64,000 bases of DNA. Origin: Macrocybe gigantea. Taxonomy: Eukaryota > Basidiomycota > Agaricomycetes > Agaricales > Callistosporiaceae. The translations under genes and the position numbers were made by a program. How positions within the stretch are numbered: position 1 is the first letter of the stretch; each line of letters opens with the position of its first letter. Shown here in pieces: positions 44,600 through 56,154 of this stretch. The stretch lies in NCBI GenBank assembly GCA_011319805.1, contig SJRY01000048.1:116341-180340 (forward strand), read 5' to 3'. The notes under the pieces are model-generated. The model saw only the letters and a list, made by a program, of their open reading frames with translations, ran no database searches and was not told where the DNA came from.

Positions 44600-46719
44600 T
44601 GGATAACAAGGACATCAGGGAAAGATGCAAATTTCACTCACCTTGCAACAAGCAGTGAATTGTCAGTGCAGGATGGACAGGTTTTTGGCATGATGGGCAA
44701 TTATATTCCAGTGCTTCGACGCTCAACAAATTCTCCAGACAGCGAGCAAGTAAAACCTCTTCGTACACCAGTTTGCCATCGTTGGTCCTACTCTTTTCCT
44801 GAGCAGGTACTGCGACGCTAACGACATCCATTGTATCGACCCGATATCTGACCTTCCTGCAATCTCTGCATTCCAAGCGTTGTTCCATCCCATAGGAGAA
44901 TATGGTCGTCGGATCTTTGTGAACTCGTCAGAGAGTGCGAACAAAGGTATTCCTGTAGTTAAAGGCACCATTATTAGAGCAATCCTTGTGTTTATGCATG
45001 TCCTGCCTCAGCGTGGTGAGAAGATACGTAAAGAACTCTTCTGAGTCTTGTTGGCACATAGTCGAAAACTCTTCGTGCCCATGACTGATCAGTGCTTTGA
45101 ACCCACTTGGTTTAATCCCAGCTTGGAAAACTGGAGTAGGCGAGGGATGGTGCAGAGTTTCCAGAGGCAGGTTTTGTAATGCGTTCGTAGAATGGGATGA
45201 TGCATAGTTGGCGGCGTGCGAATATCGTCCGCTGAGCAAGCCGTCTGCTACTTTGTGCATCTGACATTCGATACAATCGGCCGGCAATGGTTGAGTGCAC
45301 GCTTCGGCGTGGTTTTTCACAAGTGTCTCATATCGGTTCTGGAATGCCGGTAAGGAAAATACGGTCTGTAGGACTGAGGACATGTAACAGCTTGGGTGGT
45401 TGTTGAGCGAGAAACAACTAGCGAAGATGAGGAGGTGTACCTGTTATCCAGGTTGGCGAGTCTGGTGAGGGCGGGTCCAAAAAGCGGCTCAAGAGCTTTC
45501 CTATCCTCGCTGGTGAGGGAAAAGTCGTATTTGAGATTATGTTCGATTTGCTAGGGACAAAATCAGGAGATAGATGCAGGGATGATGTAGAATGCTGTAC
45601 TAATTTGGTCATACTCTTTTCAGTCTTTGTGAGCGACTGTACATTAATATCAAATGCGCTCAAATGCTCGGCGAGGTTGGAGTCGAGTCTGGAATCATTG
45701 CAGATATAACAGTAGACATCTTGAGAAAGGGGCACGAGTCAGACATGTCGAGTAGCCGAATCTCGACTCACCTGTGTTGCCTTCAGGGGTGATGGTTCCC
45801 AATTTTATGCTGATGCCATGACTGGTCGTTTCATAGTGCTTCAATCCATGGCCATTACCGCCAACGCCTCCATACTGTTGCCTTCCGCAACCAAGATTTC
45901 CACAAAGTAAGCAAAGCCAAAGGTTTTCCTTGAGATCGCAAGCTGAACAATGGGCTAAACCTGGGATCAAAAGTCAGTGTTAGGACAGATAAGCTAGCAC
46001 GACAAGCATACCGGATGCTGAGATAGGACATGTTTCCAGTGGCTGTAGAGTCAAGGTGTGTTCACATGGGATGATCTCTTCTTCCCAAGCCTTTACTTCG
46101 GAGCAACGAGCTGATGACATTGAGGTCATGATGCCGTTGACAAGCGATTTCACCTAGACTTGCTCTAGTCGCTGAGCTCTTTATCCGGATCAGAAATATG
46201 AGAACCTTTGGATTGTCTGCGGCGCTTGACAACTCAAGACCGGACTCGGGGGCACTTCCAGCATTTGATCATTGTTACGTGTTCATACTTGTCCTCGTCA
46301 CGCTCCTCGACGATTGCAAGCTTTTTCATTTTTGCAGGAGGCTCTTCATCTTCTGACTGAGTAGAACATTCAATCAACACATCCGATCCTCAATAGCAAT
46401 CGTCCTCTTACGCATTGTGAGGAAGGCTTAAGTTTTCGCTTGACATTTAAAGTGAATGGATGTCCTGATTTCTGGGAATGGGTTCATGCGTGGTGTTTGG
46501 CTTGTTCAGGACATCCTCCATTAAAGCAACTCAGGCACACTTCTATGCCGCTGGGTCCATCCTGAGCCAGTATGAAAACAGAGGATGAGCGGGCTATTTG
46601 GTCTAAAAGCGAACCTGATTGTGGAAGCACTGAGTACATTCTTCACGATTCACTGCCTGGGACAACTGCGGGGGCTGTAGGTGGGCCAAGAGGGTGAGAT
46701 GAGTACACTGTTCAGACAT
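44600..46719 (-). pseudogene. USP5/Ubp14-type ubiquitin hydrolase, decayed and truncated
   Basis: Known role: USP5/Ubp14 disassembles free ubiquitin chains. Minus-strand blocks from 46719: MSEQCTHLTLLAHL ... REECTQCF (variant first ZnF-UBP), GIEVCLSCFNGGC (about 46490-46570), HPFTLNVKRKLKPS, MTSMSSARCSEVKAWEEEI (about 46090), the main ZnF-UBP (AHCSACDLKENLWLCLLCGNLGCGR, about 45870-45960), the Cys box SCYMSSVLQTVFSLP (about 45370), CIECQMHKVADGLLSGRYS, GIKPSGFKALISHGHEEFS, QQDSEEFF, and MEQRLECRDCRKVRYRVDTMDVVS (about 44810-44888). After SFPDVLVIHA (about 44610) homology ends at the duplicated promoter segment, so the C-terminal catalytic His region and UBA domains are missing. Stops interrupt the N-terminal part (near 46495 and 46230). 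Introns of 50-60 bp remain visible. Head-to-head with SSZ1. Confidence 0.8.
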
Positions 46720-47008
46720 CGAGCGGGTTAGGAGTGTAGTTGATCTGGACGAGAGTTGTGTTTTCAGACTCCGACTAAACAAGAACAAGCATTATCTGTA
46801 CGTGAAAGCGCGCCGCCAGATCATCGTCAAATACAACATGTTGTTCTGGTCAGCTATTCCGAACTGCCAACATATCTAGGCTACGCTCGGGTGGTAGTTT
46901 CATCGCAAGATCTGGAAAGGCACGTGATCGTACAGCGTCCTAGCACGTGCCTAGTATTTTTTTTTTTTTAATCAAACGCCCTTGCAGATCAAGCGTTCTG
47001 CTCTAAAC
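46720..47008. promoter_or_regulatory. Shared upstream region of USP relic and SSZ1
   Basis: 289 bp between divergent start codons. It contains a T run at 46957-46970 and no other supported motif. Inferred as a bidirectional promoter from position only. Confidence 0.4.
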
Positions 47009-49137
47009 ATGCCTCCTTCAGCCATGCCGAATGGCAACGCAGAAGATCGCGTCGAGACATTTACTCTCCCTTCCGTCGTCAGAATAAATTTTGGAAACAC
47101 ATACGCCTCGATCGCCGTCTTCACAAAGGTCCAACTCTCCGTTTTTCTATTCGTTGCGGAATAGACGATTGACGTACATCGGAATGCAGGAAGGCGTCGC
47201 AGAGTGCATTGCAAACGAGGATGGAGAGCGCCAGATCGCGTGCGCCGTGTCCTTTAACGGCGAGGAAGTTGTGAGTTGACCCGTTTCTGCGACTTTGATT
47301 GTCGATTCAACGTGTATCACAGTACATCGGCAACCAAGCCACTCATCAACTCGTGAAAAACGCCAAAAACACCATCATCGGATTCAGAAATCTCCTGGGC
47401 AAAAAGTGAGATACCACCGACGAGCCGTGTATTTATTACTGATGGGACTCTCAGGTTCTCCGAAATCTCCTCATCGTCATCATCGGCGTCTCGATCTGCC
47501 CCCGTCATTCAACACTCCGATATTCCAGACGAACCGGCTTACAAAGTTCAAATCCTTCAGCCGGCACCGTCTCCGATTCCCACCTCGCACTCAAATACGC
47601 CTTCGAACATGACAACTCCCGCCGCCTCACATGCCCCAACACCAAAATCCGAACCAATCCCGGCTGAACGCGTTCTTACCGTCTCCGAGGTCGTCACCAT
47701 GTTTCTTCGTTCCTTGCTGGATTCCGCCGAAGACTTTTTGGGCAAAAAAGTGACGGGCGCCCGATCACCGTTCCGAGTTCCTTTACCGCTGCCCAAAAAC
47801 ATGCTCTAGAAAAGGCAGCAGCAGACGCGGGGGTTCCCGTCCTCCAGCTTGTCGACGAGGCTGGCGCGGCGGCTGTCACCACCACGAGTCAGAGCTCTGA
47901 CTCGTGGACGACCAGCACTCAGCTCAACCCTGACCGGACTCAACTCGTCGTTGACCTCGGCTCCTCCTCGCTCTCCCTTTCTCTGCTTTCTATCCGTTCC
48001 GGACTAGCGTACGTCTTGGCATCGTCGTTCATTCCCAATATCGGAGGGGAACAGATTGACGAGAAGCTCATCAAATTTTTCGCTACCGATTTCACTAAAA
48101 AGACTAAGGCCCCTCTGACGGTCCGCCCCTCCACTGAACCCGCAGATCGACGCGCCGAAGCGAAGCTTCGCCTCGCCATAGAACACACAAAACGGACGAT
48201 CAGTGCCTCCCCGGGAGCAGCTACTTGCTCCGTCGAATCTCTCAAGGACGGCCTCGACTACACCGGTTCTATCAACCGAATGCGCTTCGATATGGTTGTT
48301 CGGTCCGTCTATGTCGCCGTCGCGGATGCAGTGACGGAGCTCCTTCAAACTGCCGCTGTCGACTCGCACGATGTGGATGAAATCGTCTACGTCGGAGGGA
48401 ACGCCTCCCTGCCTGGCCTTGACGAGAATGTCTGTCTGACGTGTGGGTTCCGCGAGGACATTGAAACGCCGTTCGCTCGTGGCACGGTGGTTGGCGGCGG
48501 AGTCGGAGATCCTACCACCATCCTGGCTCGGGGATGTGCCATCCAAGCAGAGCTCATCTCATCGATTCCCGACGACGAGCAGCACCTAGAGCTGCGCAAA
48601 GCATACGGCAAGGAGGCAACCCAAAACAACCAGGTTCAGGCTACCAGCAAAACCGTGGGCATACTCTTCCCTGACCCTTCCGCCGGCGAACTTGGCGGCG
48701 TTTGGATACCAATCGTTCACAAGGAGACTGCCTTGCCAGCGAGGCGCACCGTAAGGCTCGATGTCGAGCTCCCAGATGCTTCAAAGAATTTTGCGTTCGA
48801 GGTTTGGCAAGTCAGCGAATCGATATACGTCGAGAAAGTCAAGCCTCCCAAGCCCGAGATGATCGACGGCGAAGAGCCAACAGGAGATGAGGACGAGGAG
48901 GAAGAGGAAGAAGTCAAACATCGCCTTGTCGTCAAAGACACATACCTCGGCACCGTCGAGGCGGAGGCGTTGCTCGGTATCAAGGCCAAGGGCAAGAGTA
49001 AGGATGCCGGAAAATGGACGACTTCGATAGAGGTACAGTTCGTAATTGACGTTGAAGGTGGCTTGCGAGTGGACGCGAATGAAATCGGAGAGGGTGGTGC
49101 ATCTGGACATCTCACTGTTTCTCCTCAACCGTCATAG
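47009..49137 (+). CDS. SSZ1: SSZ1-like ribosome-associated Hsp70, with one frameshift
   Basis: Atypical Hsp70 of the ribosome-associated complex, which with zuotin stimulates Ssb on nascent chains. Exons 47009-47128, 47190-47270, 47323-47405 and 47455-49137. Blocks: VRINFGNTYASIAVFTK, EGVAECIANEDGERQIACAV, YIGNQATHQLVKNAKNTI; after the frameshift, VPSSFTAAQKHALEKAAADAGV, LVDLGSSSLSLSLL, FIPNIGGEQIDEKLIKFF, YVGGNASLPGLDENV, RGCAIQAELIS and a short SSZ1-type C-terminal part ending at 49137. It lacks the long Hsp70 lid, as expected for SSZ1. At about 47762 the expected GA-V-ITVP reads GCC CG ATC ACC: one base is missing and the frame changes, although both sides are well conserved. This is either a real null mutation or a sequence error. 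Start chosen at MPPSAMPNG; an earlier in-frame ATG exists. Confidence 0.88.
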
Positions 49138-49340
49138 GCACGCTCTCAAATCTGTCCTTTTTTGTTTCATTGGCATATACTATAGAATTATACACTTTGC
49201 ACCAGTTGGAACACGGAGAAAATACTCGCTAGTGAACAACCGCTGGTTATGTGACGCAGCCCCATGATGGACGACGGCGACGACGACGAGGATGATGAAG
49301 AATAACAAAATATCAGTGTTGAAAACAAATCCACATTGTC

Positions 49341-50202
49341 ATGTGGTGTCGTGTCATGTCCACATTGTCCTCGACGCTTTCCTCTTCAGAAGGCTTTCAT
49401 CCGATGCTCAGAACGACCGTGTACATCGACAATCCTTCAAATTCTGAGCGATGCTCTCTCTACGTTGCTTACGTGCCTTCATCGCTCATCTTCGTCGACC
49501 CATACGAGCTCGCAATGCGCAGTGAATCCTACCTCGTCAGGCACCGCGTCCTCGGCGACCTCCGCGTCGCAAGCCTCGAGCTCCCCATCGTCGCGCTTCC
49601 GCCAGAGGCGACATCCACGATTGTCCTGGACTTGAATCTTACCCACTCGTCATGGCCGGATAGAGAAACAGCGCAGTTTGAGCTAGTCGTGGACGTGCCG
49701 CTGCACCTGCGGTATGGCGATCCTGCGTTGCGCTCGCACCCACAGCAGATGTCGGCTGCTAAGATCAGTCACTACGCGACCTTGCCTTGGCCAAAGGGAT
49801 TCTGGAGGTGTCCCCGTACCGCAGGTGAGGAACAATACATTTGACTTTGAAACCTAACCTTCTTTTTTTGGTATGTTTTCAGCTCAAAGAACACTGACGG
49901 GAACGGAATGGGAGTCCATCAACCTGGGCTTCCCAATCGAACTTTCTTCTTTATTGCTTTCGACCAACTCACCCTCCTCGTCCGACTTTGTCCTCGTCCC
50001 AATCTCATCATCAACATCACGCGACAGCGATCTCCATCCGCACACTCTGAGCGTACATGTTCCGATAGGTAATCTCGCAGATCTGCGTTATGTCGAGGGC
50101 GGCCTGGTCGCATGTGTCCTCCTCACATTTGTATGGCTCCTTCGTGCGTCTGCCGCGACGGCGCGGAGACTCGAACGCCATGAGGACATCAAAATCTGCT
50201 GA
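49341..50202 (+). CDS. PIG-X / PBN1 family, GPI mannosyltransferase I subunit
   Basis: Two exons, 49341-49824 and 49883-50202 (58-bp intron); 804 nt, 267 aa, intact. PIG-X stabilises the PIG-M mannosyltransferase that adds the first mannose to the GPI anchor in the ER. Visible: an N-terminal lumenal part with YVAYVPSSLIFVDPYEL, RHRVLGDLRVASLELP, the family block FELVVDVPLHLRYGDP (about residues 115-130) and PWPKGFWRCPRT, then one C-terminal transmembrane helix (GGLVACVLLTFVWLL) followed by a short basic cytosolic tail. Size and topology fit the family. Host gene downstream of SSZ1 on the same strand. Confidence 0.75.
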
Positions 50203-50501
50203 TTACCCTTTTGGAGACGGACTTATTTTTGGTCATTCGTAGATACCTCGTCTCTGGATGAGTTGCGCACATCCCATAGTTCACGTACCTGATCTCTGAT
50301 GCACGGTTTCCCTAGTCTAATGCGACGACCCCTGTTAATTTTAAAATCGATGCTAAGTGGTGGTATGAATGCACATGGAACAGTCGGAGGATGATCCAGG
50401 TCACTGCGCGATGGTATTTTTGCATGTCATAGCATACATACTGTATTGTCAATGAGGAAACGAAAGGAATGATATCGTGGATGGGGTCTAAAGTTCATCC
50501 T

Positions 50502-51864
50502 TCAGAAAGGTGTCAACTGTGTCTTCGAAGAGCAGGGGAAAAGGAGGCTTACATCCACCGAGTGTTCGTAAACGAAGGCAAAGCACTGCGTCAGAAAACG
50601 ACGATCCTGCGATTCAATCTGCTTGCTCATAACCGCTGTCCTGATCTCCGGCTCGGTAGCTGTGTGCGCACTGCGATTTCCTTCCCGGCGGATGTTGTTG
50701 AAAGAGCAAAGGAATTCAACAGTGTCTCGCGGGAGACGGTGCTTGCTGTTTGACTGTGCAAGCGCCAGCACAATCATGTCCGTCAGCTGCTGCATGTTGC
50801 GCTTGCCGCACAAGTCATCCCAAGAGTCGACGTTCATGATCTTGAGGACTTTCTCGCGAGAGAGGTCCAGCAGGACGCGAAGATGGAGAGGTATCAACTT
50901 GACAGTGAGCTAAGGAGCAAAGAGGACCATTAATAGGATGTCAGCGAATTTGGATGAGCTCGCACCTCAGTAATAGTGTTGATGCCCTGCTGGCGTTGTT
51001 CCCTTTCCTCCCTGAGTGCTCTCTTCTGCTCCTCGATTTCCTTCGCCTGTTCCTCGAGCTGTGCTCCTTGTAGTTCCACCTCCTTTTCCAGCTGTTTTCG
51101 TTCAGATCTTTCCTTTGCCAGAGCGTCCTTCTGCGATGCCAGAGCGTCCTTCTGCGATGCCAGAGCGTCCTTCTGCGATGCCAGAGCGTCCTTCTGCGAT
51201 GCCAGAGCGTCCTTCTGCGATGCCAGCAATTCCTTCTGTGATGCCAATTCAGCTTGTTGTTGTCCTACTATCATTCGCAAGCCCTCGATAGCTCCCAAAA
51301 TGCCATGAAGATCTTTTGCTGAAACGCGCTCCTCCCCTGTTTCTACTCATGACCGCATTAAACAAAGCTCCTATGACAACTAACCTATGACGCACCTTTC
51401 ACGGCGCTGGGGCTGTCACCAGCGTTCTGTGCATCAGCGAGTGCTTTGGAGAGCCGCAAATTCTCATTTTTGAGCTCCTGATGCTCCTCTTTCAATTTAT
51501 TGAAATGATCCTTCACTGTGGCGGCATGTGGACCTGGTTGGACGAGGGTGATGAGACCAACGTCAGCGAGGACAGAGATCTTGTCCTCTGGCTTAGCCGC
51601 TAGCATGATGATTGAAGATCAGAGAAAACGAGCAAAGCAGGGTCGCTCACCTGTCGGAAAGCACTGAACTGCCATCTCCTCCCAATTCAGTGGCGGCGTA
51701 AATGAGAACTCATCGTTGACCTTGCTGACGACGTCCTTTGTCAACTTTCTCACGACCTGATTGACTGTAGCTATGCCGGCTTTCGTAGAGCCTCCAATGG
51801 TCGTACGGGGGTCGACCCATATGCCTGTTACTCTCACCTTTTCCTGGCCTCGAGATTCGCTCAT
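50502..51864 (-). CDS. Uncharacterised coiled-coil protein, 400 aa, four exons
   Basis: Exons 51651-51864, 51396-51599, 50966-51342, 50502-50909; all GT-AG, introns 51-56 bp; 1,203 nt, no stops. Start at MSESRGQEKVRV (51864). Order: an N-terminal part with VTGIWVDPRTTIGGS and FTPPLNWEEMAVQCFPT; a first coiled coil (KDHFNKLKEEHQELKNENLRLSKAL); a long second coiled coil built from ASQKDAL heptads and Glu/Gln/Arg-rich helix (residues about 150-265); a C-terminal globular-looking part (LHLRVLLDLSREKVLKI, DDLCGKRNMQQLTDMI, FNNIRREGNRSAHTA). I do not recognise a family. It is intact, unlike its neighbours. Confidence 0.8.
51119..51245 (-). repeat. 21-bp coding repeat, ASQKDAL heptads
   Basis: Five exact or near-exact copies of a 21-bp unit (agagcgtccttctgcgatgcc in plus-strand reading), then a diverged sixth. 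Each encodes one heptad ASQKDAL, so copy number changes keep both frame and coiled-coil register. Confidence 0.95.
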
Positions 51865-52150
51865 GCTGGTAAGTTGAGCAGTGAGAATGTCTGTCCGAAT
51901 AGCGTTGATGGACGATTCTCGATTATCGGGCACGTTTTTTTGTCTCCCACGAGCATCTGATAGTGACCTCCGTGATTTTCAGAGCTTGGCAGTATGTGCT
52001 ATTCGTTCCTCTACACTCCTCAAGTTCGAGAACATCATGCTGCTTGATGATGGTGGTGATAGCAGTAGTGCAGCCAGAAAGCCCCCGGACCACGCCGACA
52101 TTGTTGTCAATGCAAACGTCAGTGCATTTAGCGGTGTAAACACGTGAGGC

Positions 52151-53930
52151 ATGGAGAAGGAGCCAGACGCGGCGAGCGGCGATGGCACTGGCAGTGGTAG
52201 CGATGAGGAGCAGGATGAGCGGGAAGGCCAAGATGAAGGCGAGGAGCGGGACGCGGACGAAGAAGAAGACGAGGAAGAGCAAGATGAAGAGGAGCAGGAA
52301 GAGGAAGGCGAGAATGAAGGAGAGGATGTGGAGGAGCAAGGCAGCAAGTCTGGTTCGCCCCCGCGTGAGCTGATCGTCGTCGATGAAGCCATGAAGGACG
52401 CTGCGGTCGTCATCGTGTCCGTGCCCGTGAAAGATGCGCCATCCTCGGTGGGCCGCATCGCAGATGTGGCCACCGCCACGACCACCACGACCTCTGACAG
52501 CACCAAGCCGAAAAACTCCAAAACCAAAACCAAATCTTCTCCACCGGATATGACCTCCCAAATTCAAGTTGCCCACTCGAATCTCGTCCTCAGCAACAAT
52601 GGCATTCACACAAAGTGAGCTCGACATTAAGTAATAAACCATCGTCGTTCCTCATCATCATCAATAGTGCAGAAATGGCTGTCAACGAACCCCTCGAGCA
52701 CACACCATAGCTCTATCTGCTTGTGCCTACCCAATTCACCATCACCACAGACACCGAACATCCATCTTACGCTCTATGACCATCTGTCATCTCAGTCGCT
52801 CACCACCCTAGAGCGCTTGCTCTTGCACCCACTCTCTCACGAACCTGTGCCCGTCATCCGCCGGAAGAGTGTCAACACCGTCTGTGACATCGCGAACCAC
52901 GGCATGGTATGCAGAAAACCTTGGCATGCCCTCCAGGCACAGGTCTTCAGCATGTCCCAGGCTCAGGGAGGCAGCGGCGGCACTGGTGGTGCAGGCCAAC
53001 GCGAGAGCGCCTATCGCGTTTTTGCTGGATGTCCCAACCTTGTCAAGGACCTCCAGACTGACGTCGTCATCAACGTCTTCCAGCGCAGTCTACAGGATGG
53101 ATGCAGCATCGACGTAGGCCTGTGTTTTTCCTGTTCTCTGTTCCAGATTCTCACACGCGCTATCGCAGGTCCGCCATGCGGCATTGCTGGCCTCTGTGGC
53201 CTACCTCACAGCTGCCGATCCCACACAAATATCCCAGGCTCGCTCTCTTCTGTATCCCGTGCTAGACACGCTCCCTCAATTTGCCCGAAACTTGTCTCAG
53301 CCTGCCAACACGTCCTCCTGCTCCTCGTTCTCAAATTACCACCACCTCTCGACTTTTCTCTCGGAGCTTCTTCCTCTTTGCTCCGCTCATCCGACCTTGT
53401 TTGAACCTCACCTTCCTGCCCTTCTCAGTTTTCTCCCCTCTCTCGTTCTTGCACCCGTCGACTGTGGACCCACCCCCACCGTCGGCAGACCCTTCCTGAC
53501 CTCGGACGGGAGCAACGGTGCTCGACCGGGCGCGTTCGTGTTCCCCCCTCTGTCGCCCACCAACACGGCCTCCACATCCTCGCAAGCTTCGTCTTTTCAG
53601 ACTCACGATAGCGAAGAAGAAGACCTGCGGCAGACTCTCCGTCTCAACGCCATGGAGTTTATGATCACCCTCTCCGAGGCCAGGCCAAATATGGTTCGGA
53701 AGGTTCCCGGTTGGGTAGAAATCATCATCCGTTCCTGCCTCGAGGCGATGGGTGAGATTGACAAGGAAGAGTCCGGTGGCTTGGAGGGCTGGCTGAAAGA
53801 AGACGTATGTTCAGCCCTCATTTATCGCAGATGCGAGCTCATGCCCTATTCTAGCCCTCTGCGAATTCCACCTCATTCTACAGAAATCAAGATTAAAAAT
53901 CGGAGGTTATCCTACCGTTCTGTTGAATAC
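52151..53930 (+). pseudogene. Importin-5/Kap121-like fragment, broken
   Basis: Karyopherin of the importin beta-3 type, a HEAT-repeat nuclear import receptor. Recognisable: MTSQIQVAHSNLVLSNNGIHT (about 52550-52612), an intron to 52668, AEMAVNEPLEHTP then TAG, LYLLVPTQF; a gap of about 50 residues; then LYDHLSSQSLTTLERLLLH (about 52770), VPVIRRKSVNTVCDIANHGM, RESAYRVFAGCPNLVKDLQTDVVINVFQ, an intron (about 53115-53167), HAALLASVAYLTAADPTQ, LLPLCSAHPTLFEPHLPALLSFLPSLVLAPVD, LRLNAMEFMITLSEARPNMVRKVPGWVEIII, and GGLEGWLKED followed by an intron and a short tail ending by about 53930. The remaining two thirds of the protein are absent. An acidic Glu/Asp-rich frame (52151-52540) precedes it and may or may not belong. 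Confidence 0.75.
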
Positions 53931-54340
53931 TTACTTGAAATCGGCCGCCAAAAAGACTCGACATAATGTAAGTAACATGCAAGTTAATAACCCTAACTTG
54001 AAAATAACCACGCAACCCGCCGTTCCAATGAATGGAATGGCGATTTGTACATCTAGGGTTATAAGTAAACCGCCATTCCCCAATCGTGAATGGTGGCATT
54101 CTGCTCCTTACTCGCACCGTCGTTCTCCACTGGTGTACTCCACTGACGCTGGCCATGTGACCATCTGATGATTCGCTGTGCAGACCCGTACGAGGCAGCA
54201 GCCTCATCATCTATCATTGCCGTTGCCGTTGTGGCTTCCAAGCCAGCTGTTGAGCTCGTTCCTAGTCATCATCGTAACCTCCTGATGCAACACTCTCGCG
54301 TTTTTCCACCTTTCTCCGTTTCTTTTCGCTTTTCTTTATT
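53931..54340. other. No gene recognised; short inverted CCCTAA-like motifs
   Basis: Contains AATAACCCTAACTTG near 53989 and the inverted CTAGGGTTATAAG near 54055, about 60 bp apart, which could be the ends of a tiny non-autonomous element. Nothing else is supported. Confidence 0.35.
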
Positions 54341-55828
54341 CTCTGTTCGATGATTGGTGTGGCAAACGGAAGCAGTAAACGGCAGAGGGGGGCGAGTAAT
54401 GACTTTTTTTTTACCCTTCAGGTGCTAACGGACTTGCTGCTCGCTGTCCAGAGGTATTCCCCTCCAAACCACTTCGTCAGGCCTCCGCGCCGTCTTCTTC
54501 CCTCCCCGTCTTCTCCGTCTTCCCTCGTCTCCTACGCTCGACGACTGGCGCGGCCAACGGCAGCGGGGCAAGTTCCCAGGTGAGTAAACCTTTTTCCTTA
54601 CGTGCACTGACTTCCCGCCCCCCGTCCAGTGCCAGCGGCCAGCGTTTGGCCGCTGCCTGCCGCCTGCCACGGCTCTCCTTGCCAGCGGCGACCGTTTTGC
54701 CACCGCGTGCGACCCTCACCGCCCTACCAACGTGCGACCGCCTCCCGCCTTCCGCCCTCGGCCTCCCGCGTCGCTGGAGGCCACCGCATGCTCACCCAAT
54801 CAGCCAACGTTCACCACCGCTTGCATCACCCCCTCCATGCACCTCCCCGTGCTGCCGCTTTGGACGCTGGCGCCGGCGGGCGCCTTTCTCAACCGTCGAC
54901 CATCCAACCTACCTTCAACCCCCTCAACCCCCAACTCCTCAGCCCACTTCGTCAGGCCTCGGCGCCGTTTCCCTTCTTCTTTGCCACCTTTTCTCCTCCG
55001 TTCGATCCTCCGTTCGATGATAGGTGCGGTAAACAGCAGCCGGGGCGGTTAACCCGGTGAGTACTCTTTTTTTTTTGTCTTTCTTGCCGTATGCTGACTT
55101 GCCGCCTACCTCCAGTGCCAACGGCCACCGATTCGCTGCCGCCTGCCGCCTGCCACGGCTCCCGTTGCCAGCGGCGAACGCTTTGTCACTGCCTGTGGCC
55201 GTCGCCCCCTTGCCAACGTGCGACCCCCAACCGCCTTCCGCCCTCGACTTTCCCGGTTCGATGGAGGCCGCCGTTTGGCCGCCGTCGATCGTCCAGTGCG
55301 GCCAGCTGTCGCCGTTGGTCAGCCCCTCCCGCCTGTGACCGCCCTCGTCTGCCAGGCTGCTGCCTAACCCCCCTTCCAATCCACTGCGTCAGGCCTCTGT
55401 GCCGTTTCGCCGTTTCTTTTCTTCATACGTTCGGCGATTGGTGGGCGCAAGGGCAGCGGGGCTCGTTCCCCAGGTAAGTCAACATTTGTCGTTCGCCAAG
55501 TAACGACTATGCCGCCTCCCCATCTAGCCTGCCGCCTGCGACGCACACACGTCTCTCGCCACCTGCGACGGCCGTTGTTGCCAGTGGCCCGCCTCCCTGT
55601 CTCTAGCCTGCCGACTTCGACGCACTCGGTGGCCACACCTGTCTCCTCTCGCATCTGCGATGGCCGTAGCTGGCAGCGCCCAATCTTTAGCTGCTGCCTA
55701 CCTCACGCAAACGTCGATCGTGGCCAGAGGACCGTCCCCCGCCTTTGCCAGCCATCTGCAATGGCTGTCATGGCCTCACGCCGGTCTCACGCCTCCCTCT
55801 CTCTAGGCCGCCTCCTTCAACATACTCG
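54341..55828. repeat. Degenerate tandem array, units about 190-480 bp, GC-rich
   Basis: A marker sequence of the type CGTTCGATGATTGGTG..GGCAAACGGCAGCGGGG recurs near 54345, 54535, 55013 and 55431. Each is followed by a GGTGAGTA- or GGTAAGTC-like stretch and then CCGCCTGCCGCCTGCCACGG-type sequence. Long Pro/Arg-rich open frames occur on both strands in all phases, a by-product of composition; I do not call genes. Confidence 0.7.
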
Positions 55829-56046
55829 GTTATTGGGGACTTTGTAGGGAGGAGTAGGGAGCGAAATTACCTGGATGAGCTAGGGAGGGCTTAGGTGGTA
55901 TGGCTAGTTGGCTAGGGTTTTCACTACTTGCACTGTAGAACCAGGACATGAAAATTTTTGGAAACATCTTTTGCATTTCACAATATTTTGTATGACATAA
56001 AATTTGTTCTCTTCTCACAGTCGTGAGTAACTTTTAATATAAATGA
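55829..56046 (-). repeat. Promoter plus first exon segment, copy 2
   Basis: Direct-orientation copy of 44334-44592, including the exon with start MSWFYSASSENPSQ and AT-rich upstream sequence. It is not followed by the rest of that gene, so it is an orphan promoter/exon copy. Confidence 0.85.
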
Positions 56047-56154
56047 AAGACATGCTGCTATTCTGGGACCACAACTGAATATTGATATTGAAGACAGCTT
56101 GAATCAGAGCATAAAGAACTTAGGGTTAGTGATGGATAGCAATACCAAGGGAGA

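Noticed and set aside
48004..48546. 180-codon minus-strand frame inside SSZ1
   Set aside because: Antisense shadow of a strongly conserved Hsp70-like frame.
51119..51245. CRISPR-like short repeats
   Set aside because: Units are contiguous without spacers and lie in a coding exon of a eukaryotic gene.
51923..52642. 240-codon minus-strand open frame with long hydrophobic Leu/Phe runs
   Set aside because: It is the antisense of the Glu/Asp-rich plus-strand tract and of importin-5 coding sequence; the hydrophobic run is a composition artefact.
54425..55847. Many long Pro/Arg-rich open frames on both strands
   Set aside because: They overlap in all frames within a GC-rich tandem array and show no domain or consistent intron pattern.
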